Source: Pseudomonas sp. G.S.17 (GTDB taxonomy: Bacteria > Pseudomonadota > Gammaproteobacteria > Pseudomonadales > Pseudomonadaceae). From it: a stretch of 64,000 nt of DNA. Below the pieces are notes generated by a model. That model searched no databases, had not been told where the DNA came from, and saw nothing but the letters and a program-made list of their open reading frames with translations. Positions 8,317 through 18,797 of this stretch are shown here, one piece after another. The translations under genes were made by a program, and so were the position numbers. The stretch covers positions 2,353,501 through 2,417,500 of the forward strand of contig NZ_CP151076.1 of NCBI RefSeq assembly GCF_038096165.1. Direction: 5' to 3'. Every line of letters begins with the position of its first letter. Within the stretch, counting starts at the first letter, position 1.

Positions 8317-9111
8317 CTATGACTTGTTGCGCCCGGCAATCACCACCAGCAGCAGCGACGCCAGAATCAGCAGCGAACTGATCGCCGCAATCGTCGGGTC
8401 GATTTCATCGCGCAGGGCGGTGAACATGCGCTTGGTCAGGGTCTGGTTGTCGCCACCGGAAATGAACAGCGCCACCACGGTTTCATCCAGCGAGGTGATG
8501 AACGCGAACAGCGTGGCCGACACCAGGCTCGGTTTGATCTGCGGCAAGGTCACGGCCATGAACGCGCGAAAGCGATTCATGCCCAGGCTGCGGGCGACCA
8601 TTTCCTGGGACATGTCAAAGTTTCGCAGCCCGGCCAGCAAGGCGATGATCACGTAGGGCAGGGCGAGCATGATGTGCGCCAGCACCAGCCCGGTCAGCGT
8701 GCTGATCAGCCCGACCCGCGCATACACAAAGAACACCCCGGCAGCGATCAGGATGATCGGCACCATCATCGGCAACAGCAGAATGATCTGCAGGGTGCGA
8801 ATCACCCGCAGGCTCGAACTGTTGATGGCGTAGGCGGCAGCCATGCCCACCGGCAGGCTGACGACCATGGTCGCCGTCGCGGTGATCAGGCTGACCTTGG
8901 CGGCGGACATCCATTCGGCGCTGTTAAAGAACGCTTCATACCAGCGAAACGACCACTGCTTGGGCGGGAATTGCAGAAAGCGCGCTTCGGAAAACGACAT
9001 CGGCACCACGATCAATACCGGGATGATCAGGTACAGCAGGATCGCGGCGACCAGCAGCGTGAACAGCACCTGGGAAAGCTTCACATGGCGCAGGTTGGCA
9101 AGGAGTTTCAT
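8317..9111 (-). CDS. ABC transporter permease, PotC-like
   Basis: The 264-residue integral membrane protein has about six hydrophobic segments. The EAA-type loop that contacts the ATPase is visible around SQEMVARSLGMNRFRAFMAVTLPQI (residues near 170). The sequence belongs to the second permease class (PotC) of polyamine importers. Its ATG follows the stop codon of the first permease directly (TAAATG), so the two are translationally coupled. It probably forms a heterodimer with that protein. Confidence 0.88.
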   Translation of the reverse strand: MKLLANLRHVKLSQVLFTLLVAAILLYLIIPVLIVVPMSFSEARFLQFPPKQWSFRWYEAFFNSAEWMSAAKVSLITATATMVVSLPVGMAAAYAINSSSLRVIRTLQIILLLPMMVPIILIAAGVFFVYARVGLISTLTGLVLAHIMLALPYVIIALLAGLRNFDMSQEMVARSLGMNRFRAFMAVTLPQIKPSLVSATLFAFITSLDETVVALFISGGDNQTLTKRMFTALRDEIDPTIAAISSLLILASLLLVVIAGRNKS

Positions 9112-10038
9112 TTAGCGCGCTCCCAGAATGCGTTCGATAGGAATGAAGCGATTGATGCCCCAGAAAATCAGGAACACCACAAACAGCAGCACCAGACCGA
9201 CCGCGCTGGCGGCGCCCCAGGCGTGATACAGCTCGACGTTGCGCTGCACCAGCATCGACACCAGAATCGTGCGACCGCCGCCAAGCAATTCCGGCGTGAT
9301 GAAGAAGCCCAGGCAGATCACGAACACCAGAATCGAACCGGCCATGATCCCCGGCGCGGCCATGGGCAGGAATACCCGGCGGAAGGTGTAGAACGGCTTG
9401 GCGCCGAGACTTTCCGAGGCTTGCAGCAAGTCTTGCGGGATCTTTTTCATTACCGAATACAGCGGCAGGACCATGAACGGCAGCATGACGTGCAGCGTGC
9501 CGATCACCGTGCCTGTGGTGTTATGCATCAGGTTCAGCGGCTGATCGATGATGCCCAGGTCCATCAGAGTCTGATTGACCAGGCCGCGTCGTTGCAGCAG
9601 CACCAGCCAGGCATAGGACCGCACCAGCACGCTGGTCCAGAACGGGATGATCACGCAGACCAGAATCAGATTGGCCCAGAAACCGTGCAGCCGGGAAGCG
9701 GCGTAGGCGATGGGGAAACCCAGCACGATCGAAAGGATGGTCACCATAAAGCTGATCTTGAACGTCAGGGCGAAGGTGTCCCAGTAAATGCGCTCCTCAA
9801 AGATCCGCACGTAGTTGGCCAGCGAGAAACCTTCCTCAGTCTGCACGGACTGGAATGCCAGCCAGCACATCGGCAGGATCAGCAGCACCACGACCATGAA
9901 CAGCGCGGGTGCAAGCAGAAGCAGCATCGAGGTGTTTTCTTTGCGTTCTTCCCGGGCCAGCGCCTGAGTGGTGGTCATGGGCGGCTGCGGCTGATCATCG
10001 GAGCCAGGCAGGGTTTTAGCGAGATAGGCATTGGACAT
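9112..10038 (-). CDS. ABC transporter permease, PotB-like
   Basis: At 308 residues this permease has a longer cytoplasmic N-terminus (about 35 residues) before the first membrane segment, and about six membrane spans. The EAA loop reads LLQASESLGAKPFYTFRRVFLPMAAPG. A strong GGAGG site precedes the ATG. It is the first permease of the polyamine/GABA-type importer and pairs with the downstream PotC-like subunit. It is separated from the binding-protein gene by a 388-base interval with a REP element. Confidence 0.88.
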   Translation of the reverse strand: MSNAYLAKTLPGSDDQPQPPMTTTQALAREERKENTSMLLLLAPALFMVVVLLILPMCWLAFQSVQTEEGFSLANYVRIFEERIYWDTFALTFKISFMVTILSIVLGFPIAYAASRLHGFWANLILVCVIIPFWTSVLVRSYAWLVLLQRRGLVNQTLMDLGIIDQPLNLMHNTTGTVIGTLHVMLPFMVLPLYSVMKKIPQDLLQASESLGAKPFYTFRRVFLPMAAPGIMAGSILVFVICLGFFITPELLGGGRTILVSMLVQRNVELYHAWGAASAVGLVLLFVVFLIFWGINRFIPIERILGAR

Positions 10039-10426
10039 ATCGGCCTCCGTCCTGAAGTGCGCAGTGCTTGGGTGTTGTCATGTGGAGGACTCCCGAAGAA
10101 GGGGCAGGTTCTGAAAGCGTGCATGTGATTCTCGGTCGCTCTGCGGGACCATGCAGCCTGTAATGTACCGAGATGACGGCGGATGAAGCGGCTACAAATC
10201 CCCGGTGGCGAAGCGCTTTATTGCGTAATCGGGTCGGCTGACGGCATGTCCTGCGTTGGGCCGTCTACACCGGGGCTTGCGGCTGGAATCGGATTGGAAT
10301 GCATTTTGTAGGACCGGCTTTAGCCGGGAGGAGGTCAATCCATTCGAGGCAGGTCCGTCGTCAGGACCGTCGCCCTCCCGGCTAAAGCCGGTCCTACAGT
10401 TCAATCGTGAGCGGGTGCGCCGTGGT
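10039..10426. other. 388-base interval between binding-protein and permease genes
   Basis: No credible gene was found. It holds a long REP inverted pair (10307-10398) just after the binding-protein stop and about 200 bases of leader before the PotB-like gene. The hairpin could protect the upstream transcript and give more binding protein than permease, as known for other binding-protein operons. Confidence 0.6.
10307..10398. repeat. BIME: GTAGGACCGGC family, 92 bases
   Basis: TGTAGGACCGGCTTTAGCC and its exact complement flank a loop of about 45 bases; the arms are nearly perfect over 24 bases. It lies 28 bases downstream of the substrate-binding-protein stop. Confidence 0.9.
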
Positions 10427-11479
10427 TTACTTCTTCTGCACAAACGCCAACCAGCGTTCTTCGGCTTTCACGCCATCCTGGGATGCCCACCATTTGGCCG
10501 AGAGCAGAGCCTGGCGAGACATGTTTTCCGGGGCCGACGGCAGTTTTGCGGCGCGCTCGGCGGGGATGGTGCCGGTCTTGAACGCTTCCGGGTTGAGCGG
10601 GCCGTAATCGATGATCATCGGCAACGCGGCCTGCAACTTCGCATCAATGGCTTCGTTGACGAACTTCATGGCAGCGGTCTTGTGTGGCGAGCCCTTGAGC
10701 ACGCACAGCGAGTTGGTTTCCAGTACGCCCTGGTTGTAATCGAAGGCAACCGGTGCGCCATCAGCCTGTACCGCAGTGATGCGCCCGTTCCACGCCTGAA
10801 TCATGTCCACTTCGCCGTCGCTGATCAGCTGCGCCGACTGACCGCCGGAAGTCCACCAGGTGGCGATGTGCGGTTTGATTTCTTCCAGCTTCTTGAACGC
10901 GCGCTCAACGTCCAGCGGATACAGTTTGTCCGGGGCAACGCCATCGGCCATCAAGGCGATTTCCAGAGTAGGGCGCGGCAGGTTGCGCAGTGAGCGCTGG
11001 CCGGGGAATTTCTTGGTGTCCCAGAAATCCGCCCAGGTTTTGGGTGCCGCTTTACCCTTGAAGGCGTCGGTGCGATACGCCAGCACCGTGGAGTAACTGA
11101 TGTAGCCGACGCTGTAGTCGTCTTTGACTTCCGCCGGCAATTGCGCGGCATTGGGGATCAACGCCAGGTCGAGCTTTTCGAACAGGCCTTCCTGCTCGCC
11201 GCGAATGCAGTCGCCGGTGGGCAGGTCGACGACATCCCAGGTGACTTTGCCGCTTTCCACCTGGGTCTTGATGATCGGGTAGGCCTTGGGTGAGCTGTCC
11301 TGTTTCAAGGTCAGGCCAAGCTTTTTCGCTGCCGGTTCCAGGATCGCCTTGCTCTGCGCCTCCTGATAAGCCCCGCCTTGGGAAACGAAGGTGATGTCTT
11401 CTGCGAATGCCAGGCTGGCGCTGCTGGTCAAAATCGCCAGACTGGCAAGTTTGAATGCTCGGATACCGAATGTTGTCAT
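10427..11479 (-). CDS. Periplasmic substrate-binding protein of polyamine/GABA-type ABC transporter
   Basis: The 350-residue protein is the extracytoplasmic receptor for the importer encoded downstream. It has a Sec signal peptide ending ...SASLAFA before EDITF, so the mature protein starts near residue 26. The fold is that of PotD-like extracellular binding proteins (family 1), with WDVVDLPTGDC and MADGVAPDKLYPLD segments. The start at 11479 has GGGAG upstream; a longer frame to 11548 lacks a ribosome site and would bury the signal peptide. The substrate is inferred from GabT and the semialdehyde dehydrogenase in the same operon. Confidence 0.9.
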   Translation of the reverse strand: MTTFGIRAFKLASLAILTSSASLAFAEDITFVSQGGAYQEAQSKAILEPAAKKLGLTLKQDSSPKAYPIIKTQVESGKVTWDVVDLPTGDCIRGEQEGLFEKLDLALIPNAAQLPAEVKDDYSVGYISYSTVLAYRTDAFKGKAAPKTWADFWDTKKFPGQRSLRNLPRPTLEIALMADGVAPDKLYPLDVERAFKKLEEIKPHIATWWTSGGQSAQLISDGEVDMIQAWNGRITAVQADGAPVAFDYNQGVLETNSLCVLKGSPHKTAAMKFVNEAIDAKLQAALPMIIDYGPLNPEAFKTGTIPAERAAKLPSAPENMSRQALLSAKWWASQDGVKAEERWLAFVQKK

Positions 11480-11782
11480 GAAGGACTCCCAGTGGTTGGC
11501 AGGTGTTGGAGGCGATTTTTTGCTTGTTCTCAGGTCGCTCTGCGGCACCCTGCAACGTTAATGTACTGGCATCGGCCTAACCAAAGCGGGCTCGAATTCC
11601 CTGCAAATAAGCGCAATATGTTGAAATCAGCCAGACGCGCAGCATCTCCTGCGTCGGCTGGCGGGCGGGCCACCGGGGAGCAGCACTCAGCCTTGAAGCT
11701 GCGAACTATCGGTTGCGAGGTCGGGTCGGTATTACAGCGTCGCCGTTTGGCGAATCACTGAATAATGCCCGGAGCCTGAACC
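11480..11782. promoter_or_regulatory. Divergent promoter region (transporter operon / DHFR-like gene)
   Basis: About 300 bases separate the two divergent genes. I see no REP arm, gene or strong hairpin and cannot assign -35/-10 elements with confidence. The GABA operon promoter must lie on the left side and the reductase promoter on the right. Confidence 0.4.
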
Positions 11783-12472
11783 ATGAAGCCCTATGTTATC
11801 TGCCACATGATGTCGTCCATCGACGGTCACGCCCTGACCGACGGCTGGGAACGCCCGTTCAAGAAAGCCGCTGGCGACCTTTATGAGGCGTTGGCGAAAA
11901 CCTTCAACTTTGATACCTGGATCTGCGGTCGCGTGACCATGCAGGAAATCGCCCATGGCGATGATTACCCGCGTGGCTTGAACCTGTCGCCAATTCCGCG
12001 CACGGACTATTTCGCTGATCGCAATGCTTCCAGCTACGCCGTGTCCATTGATCCCCATGGCAAAGTCGCCTGGAAAACCAATCAGGCGCTGGGTTCCCAT
12101 GTGGTCGAAGTGGTTGCCGAAACCGTGGCCGACGATTACCTGGCATACCTGCAAAGCATTCAGGTGTCCTACATGTTTGGCGGCAAGATCGACATCGATC
12201 TGGCCTACGTCGTCGAAACGCTTTCCCGGGAACTGGGCAGCAAACGCCTGGTTGTCGAAGGCGGTCCGCATGTCAGCGGTGCGTTCGTCAATTCGGGACT
12301 GGTGGATGAGGTCAGCGTGCTGATCCTGCCGTTGATCGACGGTCGCGGCGAGCATCCGGCATCTTTCGAAGTGAGTACTGAAGCATGGACCCAGCCGACC
12401 TACCTCAAGCTGGTTTCGGCGGAGGTACAAAGTGGCGGTGGCGTCTGGTTGCGGTACAGTCGGCCGGAATGA
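11783..12472 (+). CDS. Dihydrofolate reductase / RibD C-terminal family protein
   Basis: The 229-residue protein starts MKPYVICHMMSSIDG, the typical first strand of RibD-C/DHFR-like reductases. It contains WICGRVTMQEI and a C-terminal LVVEGGPHVSGAFVNSGLVDE motif, which in RibD binds the NADPH pyrophosphate and substrate. It probably reduces a pteridine, flavin precursor or other small ketone with NADPH. It stands alone with GGAG nine bases before the start, and nothing nearby suggests riboflavin synthesis. The physiological substrate is unknown. Confidence 0.8.
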   Translation: MKPYVICHMMSSIDGHALTDGWERPFKKAAGDLYEALAKTFNFDTWICGRVTMQEIAHGDDYPRGLNLSPIPRTDYFADRNASSYAVSIDPHGKVAWKTNQALGSHVVEVVAETVADDYLAYLQSIQVSYMFGGKIDIDLAYVVETLSRELGSKRLVVEGGPHVSGAFVNSGLVDEVSVLILPLIDGRGEHPASFEVSTEAWTQPTYLKLVSAEVQSGGGVWLRYSRPE

Positions 12473-12577
12473 TTTGGCAGTGAAATGATCCTGGTTAACT
12501 ATTGAACTCGAAACGGGGTCGGTCGCACTCTTTTGCAGCAATACCCTTGACAGGGCCCGCAAATCTTTTGTTGAACG

Positions 12578-12623
12578 TGTGAATAAAGTTGTCCACGGAA
12601 AGTGGGGGTATGTCTGTGGATAA
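12578..12623. promoter_or_regulatory. Two consensus DnaA boxes plus a degenerate third
   Basis: TGTGAATAA (12578-12586) and TGTGGATAA (12615-12623) both fit the complement of TTATNCACA in the same orientation. TTGTCCACG (12589-12597) lies between them in the opposite orientation with two mismatches. The 260-base gap between the DHFR-like gene and pobA holds no gene. Function is unproven. Confidence 0.45.
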
Positions 12624-12732
12624 GAATGTGAAAGCCCAGCGGGCCGGGCGTTTCGGGCGATGGTCAGGAAATGAGCAGCCACAAATTTCGAGATTTTTGC
12701 TTGATTTTCAATGCCGTTCTGTAGCAGCCGCT

Positions 12733-14042
<1,310 letters not shown>

Positions 14043-14915
14043 ATGAGCAAACCGTCCGCAGCGGCTGTACCGGTCTTCAAGCTTTACGGCGAAACCAGCG
14101 CCTGGCCCACGCCGGACCTGATTCATTGCGAGTCGATTCCGGAGCGCAGCAAGCTGCATGACTGGGAAATTCGCTCTCATGCCCACAGCGATCTGGTGCA
14201 GCTGCTTTATGTGCAATCCGGGGCGGCGACGTTGTATGTGGAAGATGTCGTTGGCCACGTGGAGTCGGCTGCGCTGCAAGTCATCCCGGCGTTGAGCGTG
14301 CATCGCTTCAGTTTTTCCGCAGACATCCAGGGCTATATTCTCAGCCTGGCGCAACCCTTGGCTGACCAGCTGAATGCAGCGCTGGATGCTCCGGTACTGG
14401 CCGTCGCTGCCTGCCATGCCGTGCAGAGCGAACAACGGCAACAGCTGGATACGCTGTTTGCCGCGATTATCGATGAATATTCACAGCACAAGCCCGGACG
14501 CGATTCGATGCTGCAATCCCTGATCACCATGCTGTCCATCTGGCTGGGTCGGCGCAGTCTTGAGCATGCGCCGCTGGACCTGCGATCCCGGGAGCGCGGG
14601 CGAGAGCATTTGCAGGCCTTCACTCGCACCGTCGGGGTGCACTTTCGCGAACATTGGCCTATCGAGCGTTACGCCGAGCAACTGGGCATCAGCGCCGCGT
14701 ATCTGAATGCCTTGTGTCGGCGACTGACCGAACAATCGGCTTTGCAGATCATCAATCAACGCTTGCTGCTGGAAGCCAAGCGCGACCTGGTCTACACCAC
14801 GTTGACCATCAATCAGGTATCCGACCGTCTGGGGTTTTCCGAACCGGCTTATTTTTCGCGGTTTTTCAAGCGTTGCACCGGTCAGTCACCCAAGCACTTT
14901 CGCATCCAGCGTTGA
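14043..14915 (+). CDS. pobR: AraC-family activator of pobA
   Basis: The 290-residue regulator has an N-terminal cupin-like sensing half (HSDLVQLLYVQSGAATLYVED) and a C-terminal AraC DNA-binding domain with two helix-turn-helices; the second reads INQVSDRLGFSEPAYFSRFFKRCTG. It is expected to activate pobA in response to 4-hydroxybenzoate. The start at 14043 has GGAGG six bases upstream; the frame extends to 13917 but without a site. The divergent position next to pobA supports the name. It belongs to the AraC-type PobR of Pseudomonas, not the IclR-type of Acinetobacter. Confidence 0.92.
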   Translation: MSKPSAAAVPVFKLYGETSAWPTPDLIHCESIPERSKLHDWEIRSHAHSDLVQLLYVQSGAATLYVEDVVGHVESAALQVIPALSVHRFSFSADIQGYILSLAQPLADQLNAALDAPVLAVAACHAVQSEQRQQLDTLFAAIIDEYSQHKPGRDSMLQSLITMLSIWLGRRSLEHAPLDLRSRERGREHLQAFTRTVGVHFREHWPIERYAEQLGISAAYLNALCRRLTEQSALQIINQRLLLEAKRDLVYTTLTINQVSDRLGFSEPAYFSRFFKRCTGQSPKHFRIQR

Positions 14916-14947
14916 GCGGATGCTTTCTCTCGAAGGCGAATACTGCG

Positions 14948-15877
14948 TTGAATATCGATACCCGAATCAAGTTTCGCCATCTGGTGTGTTTTCTTGAAGT
15001 TGCCCGCCAAGGCAGTCTGGCCCGGGCTTCAGACCAACTGGCGATCAGTCAGCCAGCGCTGTCCAAGACCCTCAAGGAGCTGGAAACCCTGCTGGCGACG
15101 CAGTTGTTCCTGCGCAGTAAAAGCGGTGCGGCGTTGACCGAGGCGGGGGTGGCCTTTTTGCGCTTCGCCGGACCGAGCGTGCAGTCCTTGCGGGAAGGGG
15201 TGAACAGCCTGCGTTCCGGCGAACATGAGCCGGTGACCGCGCGCCTGGGTGTGCTGTCGACCGTCGAAAGCCAGCTGGTGCCGGAAGTGGTGTGTCGTCT
15301 GCACGCCCGGCATCCGGCGCTGATCGTCAGCGTGATGACCGGGCCGAGCGCCTATCTGCTGTCGCAGTTGCGGGTTGGCGAGCTGGATCTGGTGGTCGGA
15401 CGCATGACCGACAGCCCGTTGATTCAGGGCCTGACCTTTGAGCACTTGTACAGCGAGTCCATGACCCTGGTGGTGCGCCGCGACCATCCGTTGCTGCACG
15501 GCGTGGTCAAGCGCGAAAGCCTGGAAAACTTCCCCATGGTCCTGCCATTGGCCGGGACCACCATTCGCAAATTCGCCGACAGCCTGTTCGTGCAATACGG
15601 CATCAGCCCGCCGCGCCAGCGTCTGGAAACCTTGTCGCTGACCTTGAGCCGCCGCTACGTGCAGTGCAGCGATGCGATCTGGATCGCGCCATTCGATGCC
15701 GTACAACAAGACCTGAACAGCGGCGAGCTGAGCGAGCTGGAACTGGGCATCCGTGAACCCGGCGGCTCGGTGGGCATTTGCAGCAATCCGGCGCTGCCCC
15801 TTTCCCGGGCGGCGCAGTGGTGCGTGGATGTGTTGCGGGAAGTGGGTGACGACTACGGCAAAGACGCGCATCCATAA
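14948..15877 (+). CDS. pcaQ: LysR-family activator of protocatechuate genes
   Basis: PcaQ activates the pcaHG genes, in studied rhizobia with beta-carboxymuconate as coinducer. The 309-residue product begins with the LysR winged helix (IKFRHLVCFLEVARQGSLARA; SQPALSKTLKELE), followed by the two-lobed effector domain. The best start is a TTG at 14948 (residues then read NIDTRIKF, the family's usual start). A weak GAAGG lies upstream, and no ATG occurs in a suitable place. It starts 32 bases after pobR on the same strand. The stop codon overlaps a predicted PcaQ box. Confidence 0.9.
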   Translation: MNIDTRIKFRHLVCFLEVARQGSLARASDQLAISQPALSKTLKELETLLATQLFLRSKSGAALTEAGVAFLRFAGPSVQSLREGVNSLRSGEHEPVTARLGVLSTVESQLVPEVVCRLHARHPALIVSVMTGPSAYLLSQLRVGELDLVVGRMTDSPLIQGLTFEHLYSESMTLVVRRDHPLLHGVVKRESLENFPMVLPLAGTTIRKFADSLFVQYGISPPRQRLETLSLTLSRRYVQCSDAIWIAPFDAVQQDLNSGELSELELGIREPGGSVGICSNPALPLSRAAQWCVDVLREVGDDYGKDAHP

Positions 15878-15889
15878 CCATCTGGATAT
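15874..15889. promoter_or_regulatory. Candidate PcaQ operator (ATAACC-N4-GGATAT)
   Basis: The site is very close to the PcaQ consensus ATAACC-N4-GGTTAA described in alphaproteobacteria: the left half is exact, the spacing is four bases, and the right half differs at two positions. It overlaps the pcaQ stop and lies about 130 bases upstream of pcaH. Confidence 0.55.
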
Positions 15890-16015
15890 GGATCGCGTCA
15901 TTTTATTCAATTTCGGTTTCGTTCAGGGCAAGGGACACTGCGCTACAGCCCGGTGCATCGTCCTCAGCGGTCATGTCGCCACTTAAAACTCCTCATAAAA
16001 ACCAGGGAGAACCCG

Positions 16016-16735
16016 ATGTCTGAAGCAGACAGCAGCCGTTTTGTCATACGTGACCGAAACTGGCACCCCAAAGCCTTGACCCCCGATTACAAGACCTCGA
16101 TCCTGCGCTCGCCAAAACAAGCGCTGGTGAGCATTCCGCAGTCCGTTTCCGAAGCCACCGGCCCCGATTTTTCCCACCTGAACTTTGGCGTGCATGACAA
16201 CGATCTGCTGCTGAACTTCAACCGTGGCGGCTTGCCGATTGGCGAGCGCATCATCCTTGCCGGTCGGGTCTGCGATCAATACGGCAAACCCGTGCCACAC
16301 ACCCTGGTGGAGATCTGGCAGGCCAACGCGGGCGGGCGTTATCGTCACAAGCGCGATGCTTATCTGGCGCCCATTGATCCTAACTTTGGCGGCGTCGGTC
16401 GCGCCCTGACCGATCGTGACGGCAACTACAGTTTTCGCACCGTGAAGCCTGGCCCTTATCCGTGGCGCAACGGCCCCAATGACTGGCGGCCGGCGCATAT
16501 CCACGTATCGGTCAGCGGCCCGTCGATTGCCACGCGATTGATTACCCAGCTGTATTTCGAAGGCGATCCGCTGATCCCGCTGTGCCCGATCGTCAAGTCC
16601 ATCGCCAACCCGGAAGCTGTGCAAAGCCTGATCGCCCGGCTCGACATGGGCATGGCCAATCCCATGGATTGCCTGGCTTATCGCTTTGACATCGTCCTGC
16701 GCGGCCAGCGCAGCACGCACTTCGAAAACCGCTGA
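16016..16735 (+). CDS. pcaH: Protocatechuate 3,4-dioxygenase beta subunit
   Basis: The beta subunit holds the catalytic Fe(III) of the intradiol dioxygenase that opens protocatechuate to 3-carboxy-cis,cis-muconate. All four iron ligands can be read: Tyr in GGRYRHK, Tyr in GPYPWRN, and both His of RPAHIHVS, at the spacing of the Pseudomonas putida enzyme. Length (239 residues) is standard. GGGAGA precedes the ATG. It is followed 12 bases later by pcaG, with which it forms the alpha-beta protomer. Probably activated by PcaQ. Confidence 0.97.
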   Translation: MSEADSSRFVIRDRNWHPKALTPDYKTSILRSPKQALVSIPQSVSEATGPDFSHLNFGVHDNDLLLNFNRGGLPIGERIILAGRVCDQYGKPVPHTLVEIWQANAGGRYRHKRDAYLAPIDPNFGGVGRALTDRDGNYSFRTVKPGPYPWRNGPNDWRPAHIHVSVSGPSIATRLITQLYFEGDPLIPLCPIVKSIANPEAVQSLIARLDMGMANPMDCLAYRFDIVLRGQRSTHFENR

Positions 16736-16747
16736 GGAGGCACGAGC

Positions 16748-17350
16748 ATGCCCGTTCAACTTTTGCCTGAAACCCCTTCGCAAACCGCCGGCCCTTACGT
16801 GCATATCGGCCTGGCGCTGGAAGCCGCCGGCAACCCGCCCCGGGATCTGGAAATCGCCCATGAAATGGCCACGGCCGACGCGCCTGGGGAACATATCGTG
16901 CTGGTGGGCAACGTCTACGATGGCAACGGCCACTTGATTCGCGATGCCTTTCTGGAGTTCTGGCAGGCCGATCACCAAGGCATCTACGACCCGATTTATG
17001 ATCCGCATAAAGCCTTCAACTGTTTTGGTCGTACTGCCACCGGCGAGGATGGTCAGTGGCTGCTGAACACCATCAAGCCGGGCATCGTGCTCAATGCCGC
17101 CGGTACGCCCATGGCGGCGCACATCAACGTGTCGCTGTTTGCCCGAGGCATCAACATCCATTTGCAAACCCGGCTGTACTTCGACGATGAAGCCCAGGCC
17201 AACGCGATTGATCCGGTACTGAACCTGATCGAGCAACCGGCGCGCCGGGAAACCCTGATCGCCAAGCGGTGCAGCATCGACGGCAAGTTGGCTTATCAGT
17301 TTGATATTCGGGTGCAGGGCGAGGACGAAACGGTGTTCTTCGATTTCTGA
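16748..17350 (+). CDS. pcaG: Protocatechuate 3,4-dioxygenase alpha subunit
   Basis: The 200-residue alpha subunit is homologous to PcaH but lacks iron ligands; it shapes the active-site pocket. It shows the family start (LLPETPSQTAGPYVHIGLAL) and the beta-sandwich core (FLEFWQADHQGIYD). It sits 12 bases after pcaH with a GAGGAGG site, so the two are made together. Confidence 0.97.
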   Translation: MPVQLLPETPSQTAGPYVHIGLALEAAGNPPRDLEIAHEMATADAPGEHIVLVGNVYDGNGHLIRDAFLEFWQADHQGIYDPIYDPHKAFNCFGRTATGEDGQWLLNTIKPGIVLNAAGTPMAAHINVSLFARGINIHLQTRLYFDDEAQANAIDPVLNLIEQPARRETLIAKRCSIDGKLAYQFDIRVQGEDETVFFDF

Positions 17351-17431
17351 TCCGGCTCCAGTTATGTAGGAAACGCGTGCATAGGGCGCCCGCTGCAGCG
17401 GTCGACCCCAATAATAATAAAAGGAAAAACC

Positions 17432-18781
17432 ATGACACTTTCGGCTCGCTTCCCGGAGGCCGGCACGCTCGACGTGCAGGCGTTCATCAATGCCCAACCC
17501 CTGTCCCGCTACCAATGGCGAGTGGTCGCGTTGTGTTTTCTGATTGTGTTCCTCGATGGCCTGGATACTGCGGCCATGGGTTTTATCGCGCCCGCATTGA
17601 GCGTGGACTGGGGCATCAACCGCGCGAGCCTGGGCCCGGTGATGAGCGCTGCGCTGATCGGCATGGTCTTTGGCGCATTGGGTTCGGGGCCATTGGCCGA
17701 CCGCTTCGGCCGCAAGGTCGTGCTGGTTGTGGCGGTGTTTGTGTTCGGCGTCTTCAGCCTGTTGTCGGCCTATAGCAGCAACATCGACCAATTGCTGATC
17801 CTGCGTCTGCTGACCGGCGTCGGCCTGGGCGCGGCCATGCCCAATGCGACGACGCTGCTTTCGGAGTACACCCCGGAACGACTCAAGTCGCTGCTGGTGA
17901 CCAGCATGTTCTGCGGCTTCAATCTGGGCATGGCCTGCGGTGGATTTATCTCCGCCAAACTGATCCCGGCGCTGGGCTGGCATAGCCTGCTGATGCTCGG
18001 CGGAATCCTGCCGCTGTTGCTGACCGTGGTGCTGTTGTTCTGGCTGCCGGAATCGGCGCGGTTCCTGGTGGTACGCAATCGCGGCGTGGAGCGTATTCGC
18101 AAGGTGCTGGCGCCGATCTCGCCGCTGGAAGTGGCCAACGCCAGGGACTTCAGCGTGCCCGAACAGAAAACCGTGCGCAGCCGCAATGTCCTCAAAGTGG
18201 TGTTCTCCGGTACTTACAGCGCGGGCACTTTGCTGCTGTGGCTGACCTATTTCATGGGTCTGGTGATCGTCTACCTGCTGACCAGCTGGCTGCCGACCCT
18301 GATGCGCGACAGCGGCGCGAGCATGGAACAATCGGCGTTCATCGGCGCGCTGTTTCAGTTCGGCGGAGTGTTGAGCGCAGTCGGCGTGGGCTGGGCCATG
18401 GACAAATTCAACCCGCACAAAGTGATTGGCGTCGCTTATTTTCTGGCCGGGATCTTCGCCTGGCTGGTGGGTCAAAGCCTGGGTAATGTCGCGGTATTGG
18501 CAACCTTGGTGCTGCTGGCCGGGATGTGTATCAACGGCGCGCAATCGGCCATGCCGTCACTGGCGGCGCGTTTCTATCCCACACAAGGCCGCGCGACGGG
18601 CGTTTCCTGGATGCTGGGGATTGGCCGTTTCGGCGCGATTCTCGGCGCATGGGCCGGCGCTACCTTGCTGGGCCTGGGCTGGAATTTCGAACAAGTGCTG
18701 ACGGCGTTGGTGGTGCCTGCGGCGCTGGCGGCGATTGCCGTATTGATCAAAGGCTGGGTCAGCCACTCGGACGCCACCTGA
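17432..18781 (+). CDS. pcaK: 4-hydroxybenzoate/protocatechuate transporter, MFS aromatic acid:H+ symporter
   Basis: The 449-residue membrane protein has twelve predicted spans. Signatures of the aromatic acid:H+ symporter family are visible: DGLDTAAMGFIAPAL in the first span (the acidic pair needed for transport) and GPLADRFGRKVVL in the loop between spans 2 and 3. It starts 81 bases after pcaG with AAAGGA upstream. PcaK imports 4-hydroxybenzoate, matching pobA nearby; protocatechuate is a second likely substrate. The spacer before it contains a short AATAATAATAA tract. Confidence 0.92.
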   Translation: MTLSARFPEAGTLDVQAFINAQPLSRYQWRVVALCFLIVFLDGLDTAAMGFIAPALSVDWGINRASLGPVMSAALIGMVFGALGSGPLADRFGRKVVLVVAVFVFGVFSLLSAYSSNIDQLLILRLLTGVGLGAAMPNATTLLSEYTPERLKSLLVTSMFCGFNLGMACGGFISAKLIPALGWHSLLMLGGILPLLLTVVLLFWLPESARFLVVRNRGVERIRKVLAPISPLEVANARDFSVPEQKTVRSRNVLKVVFSGTYSAGTLLLWLTYFMGLVIVYLLTSWLPTLMRDSGASMEQSAFIGALFQFGGVLSAVGVGWAMDKFNPHKVIGVAYFLAGIFAWLVGQSLGNVAVLATLVLLAGMCINGAQSAMPSLAARFYPTQGRATGVSWMLGIGRFGAILGAWAGATLLGLGWNFEQVLTALVVPAALAAIAVLIKGWVSHSDAT

Positions 18782-18797
18782 TAGAAGGAACACATAA

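Noticed and set aside
15983..18544. 853-codon minus-strand open frame antisense to pcaHG and pcaK
   Set aside because: The length comes from GC-rich third-position bias opposite real genes. Its product is Gln/His/Arg-rich with no domain, and all three sense genes are certain.
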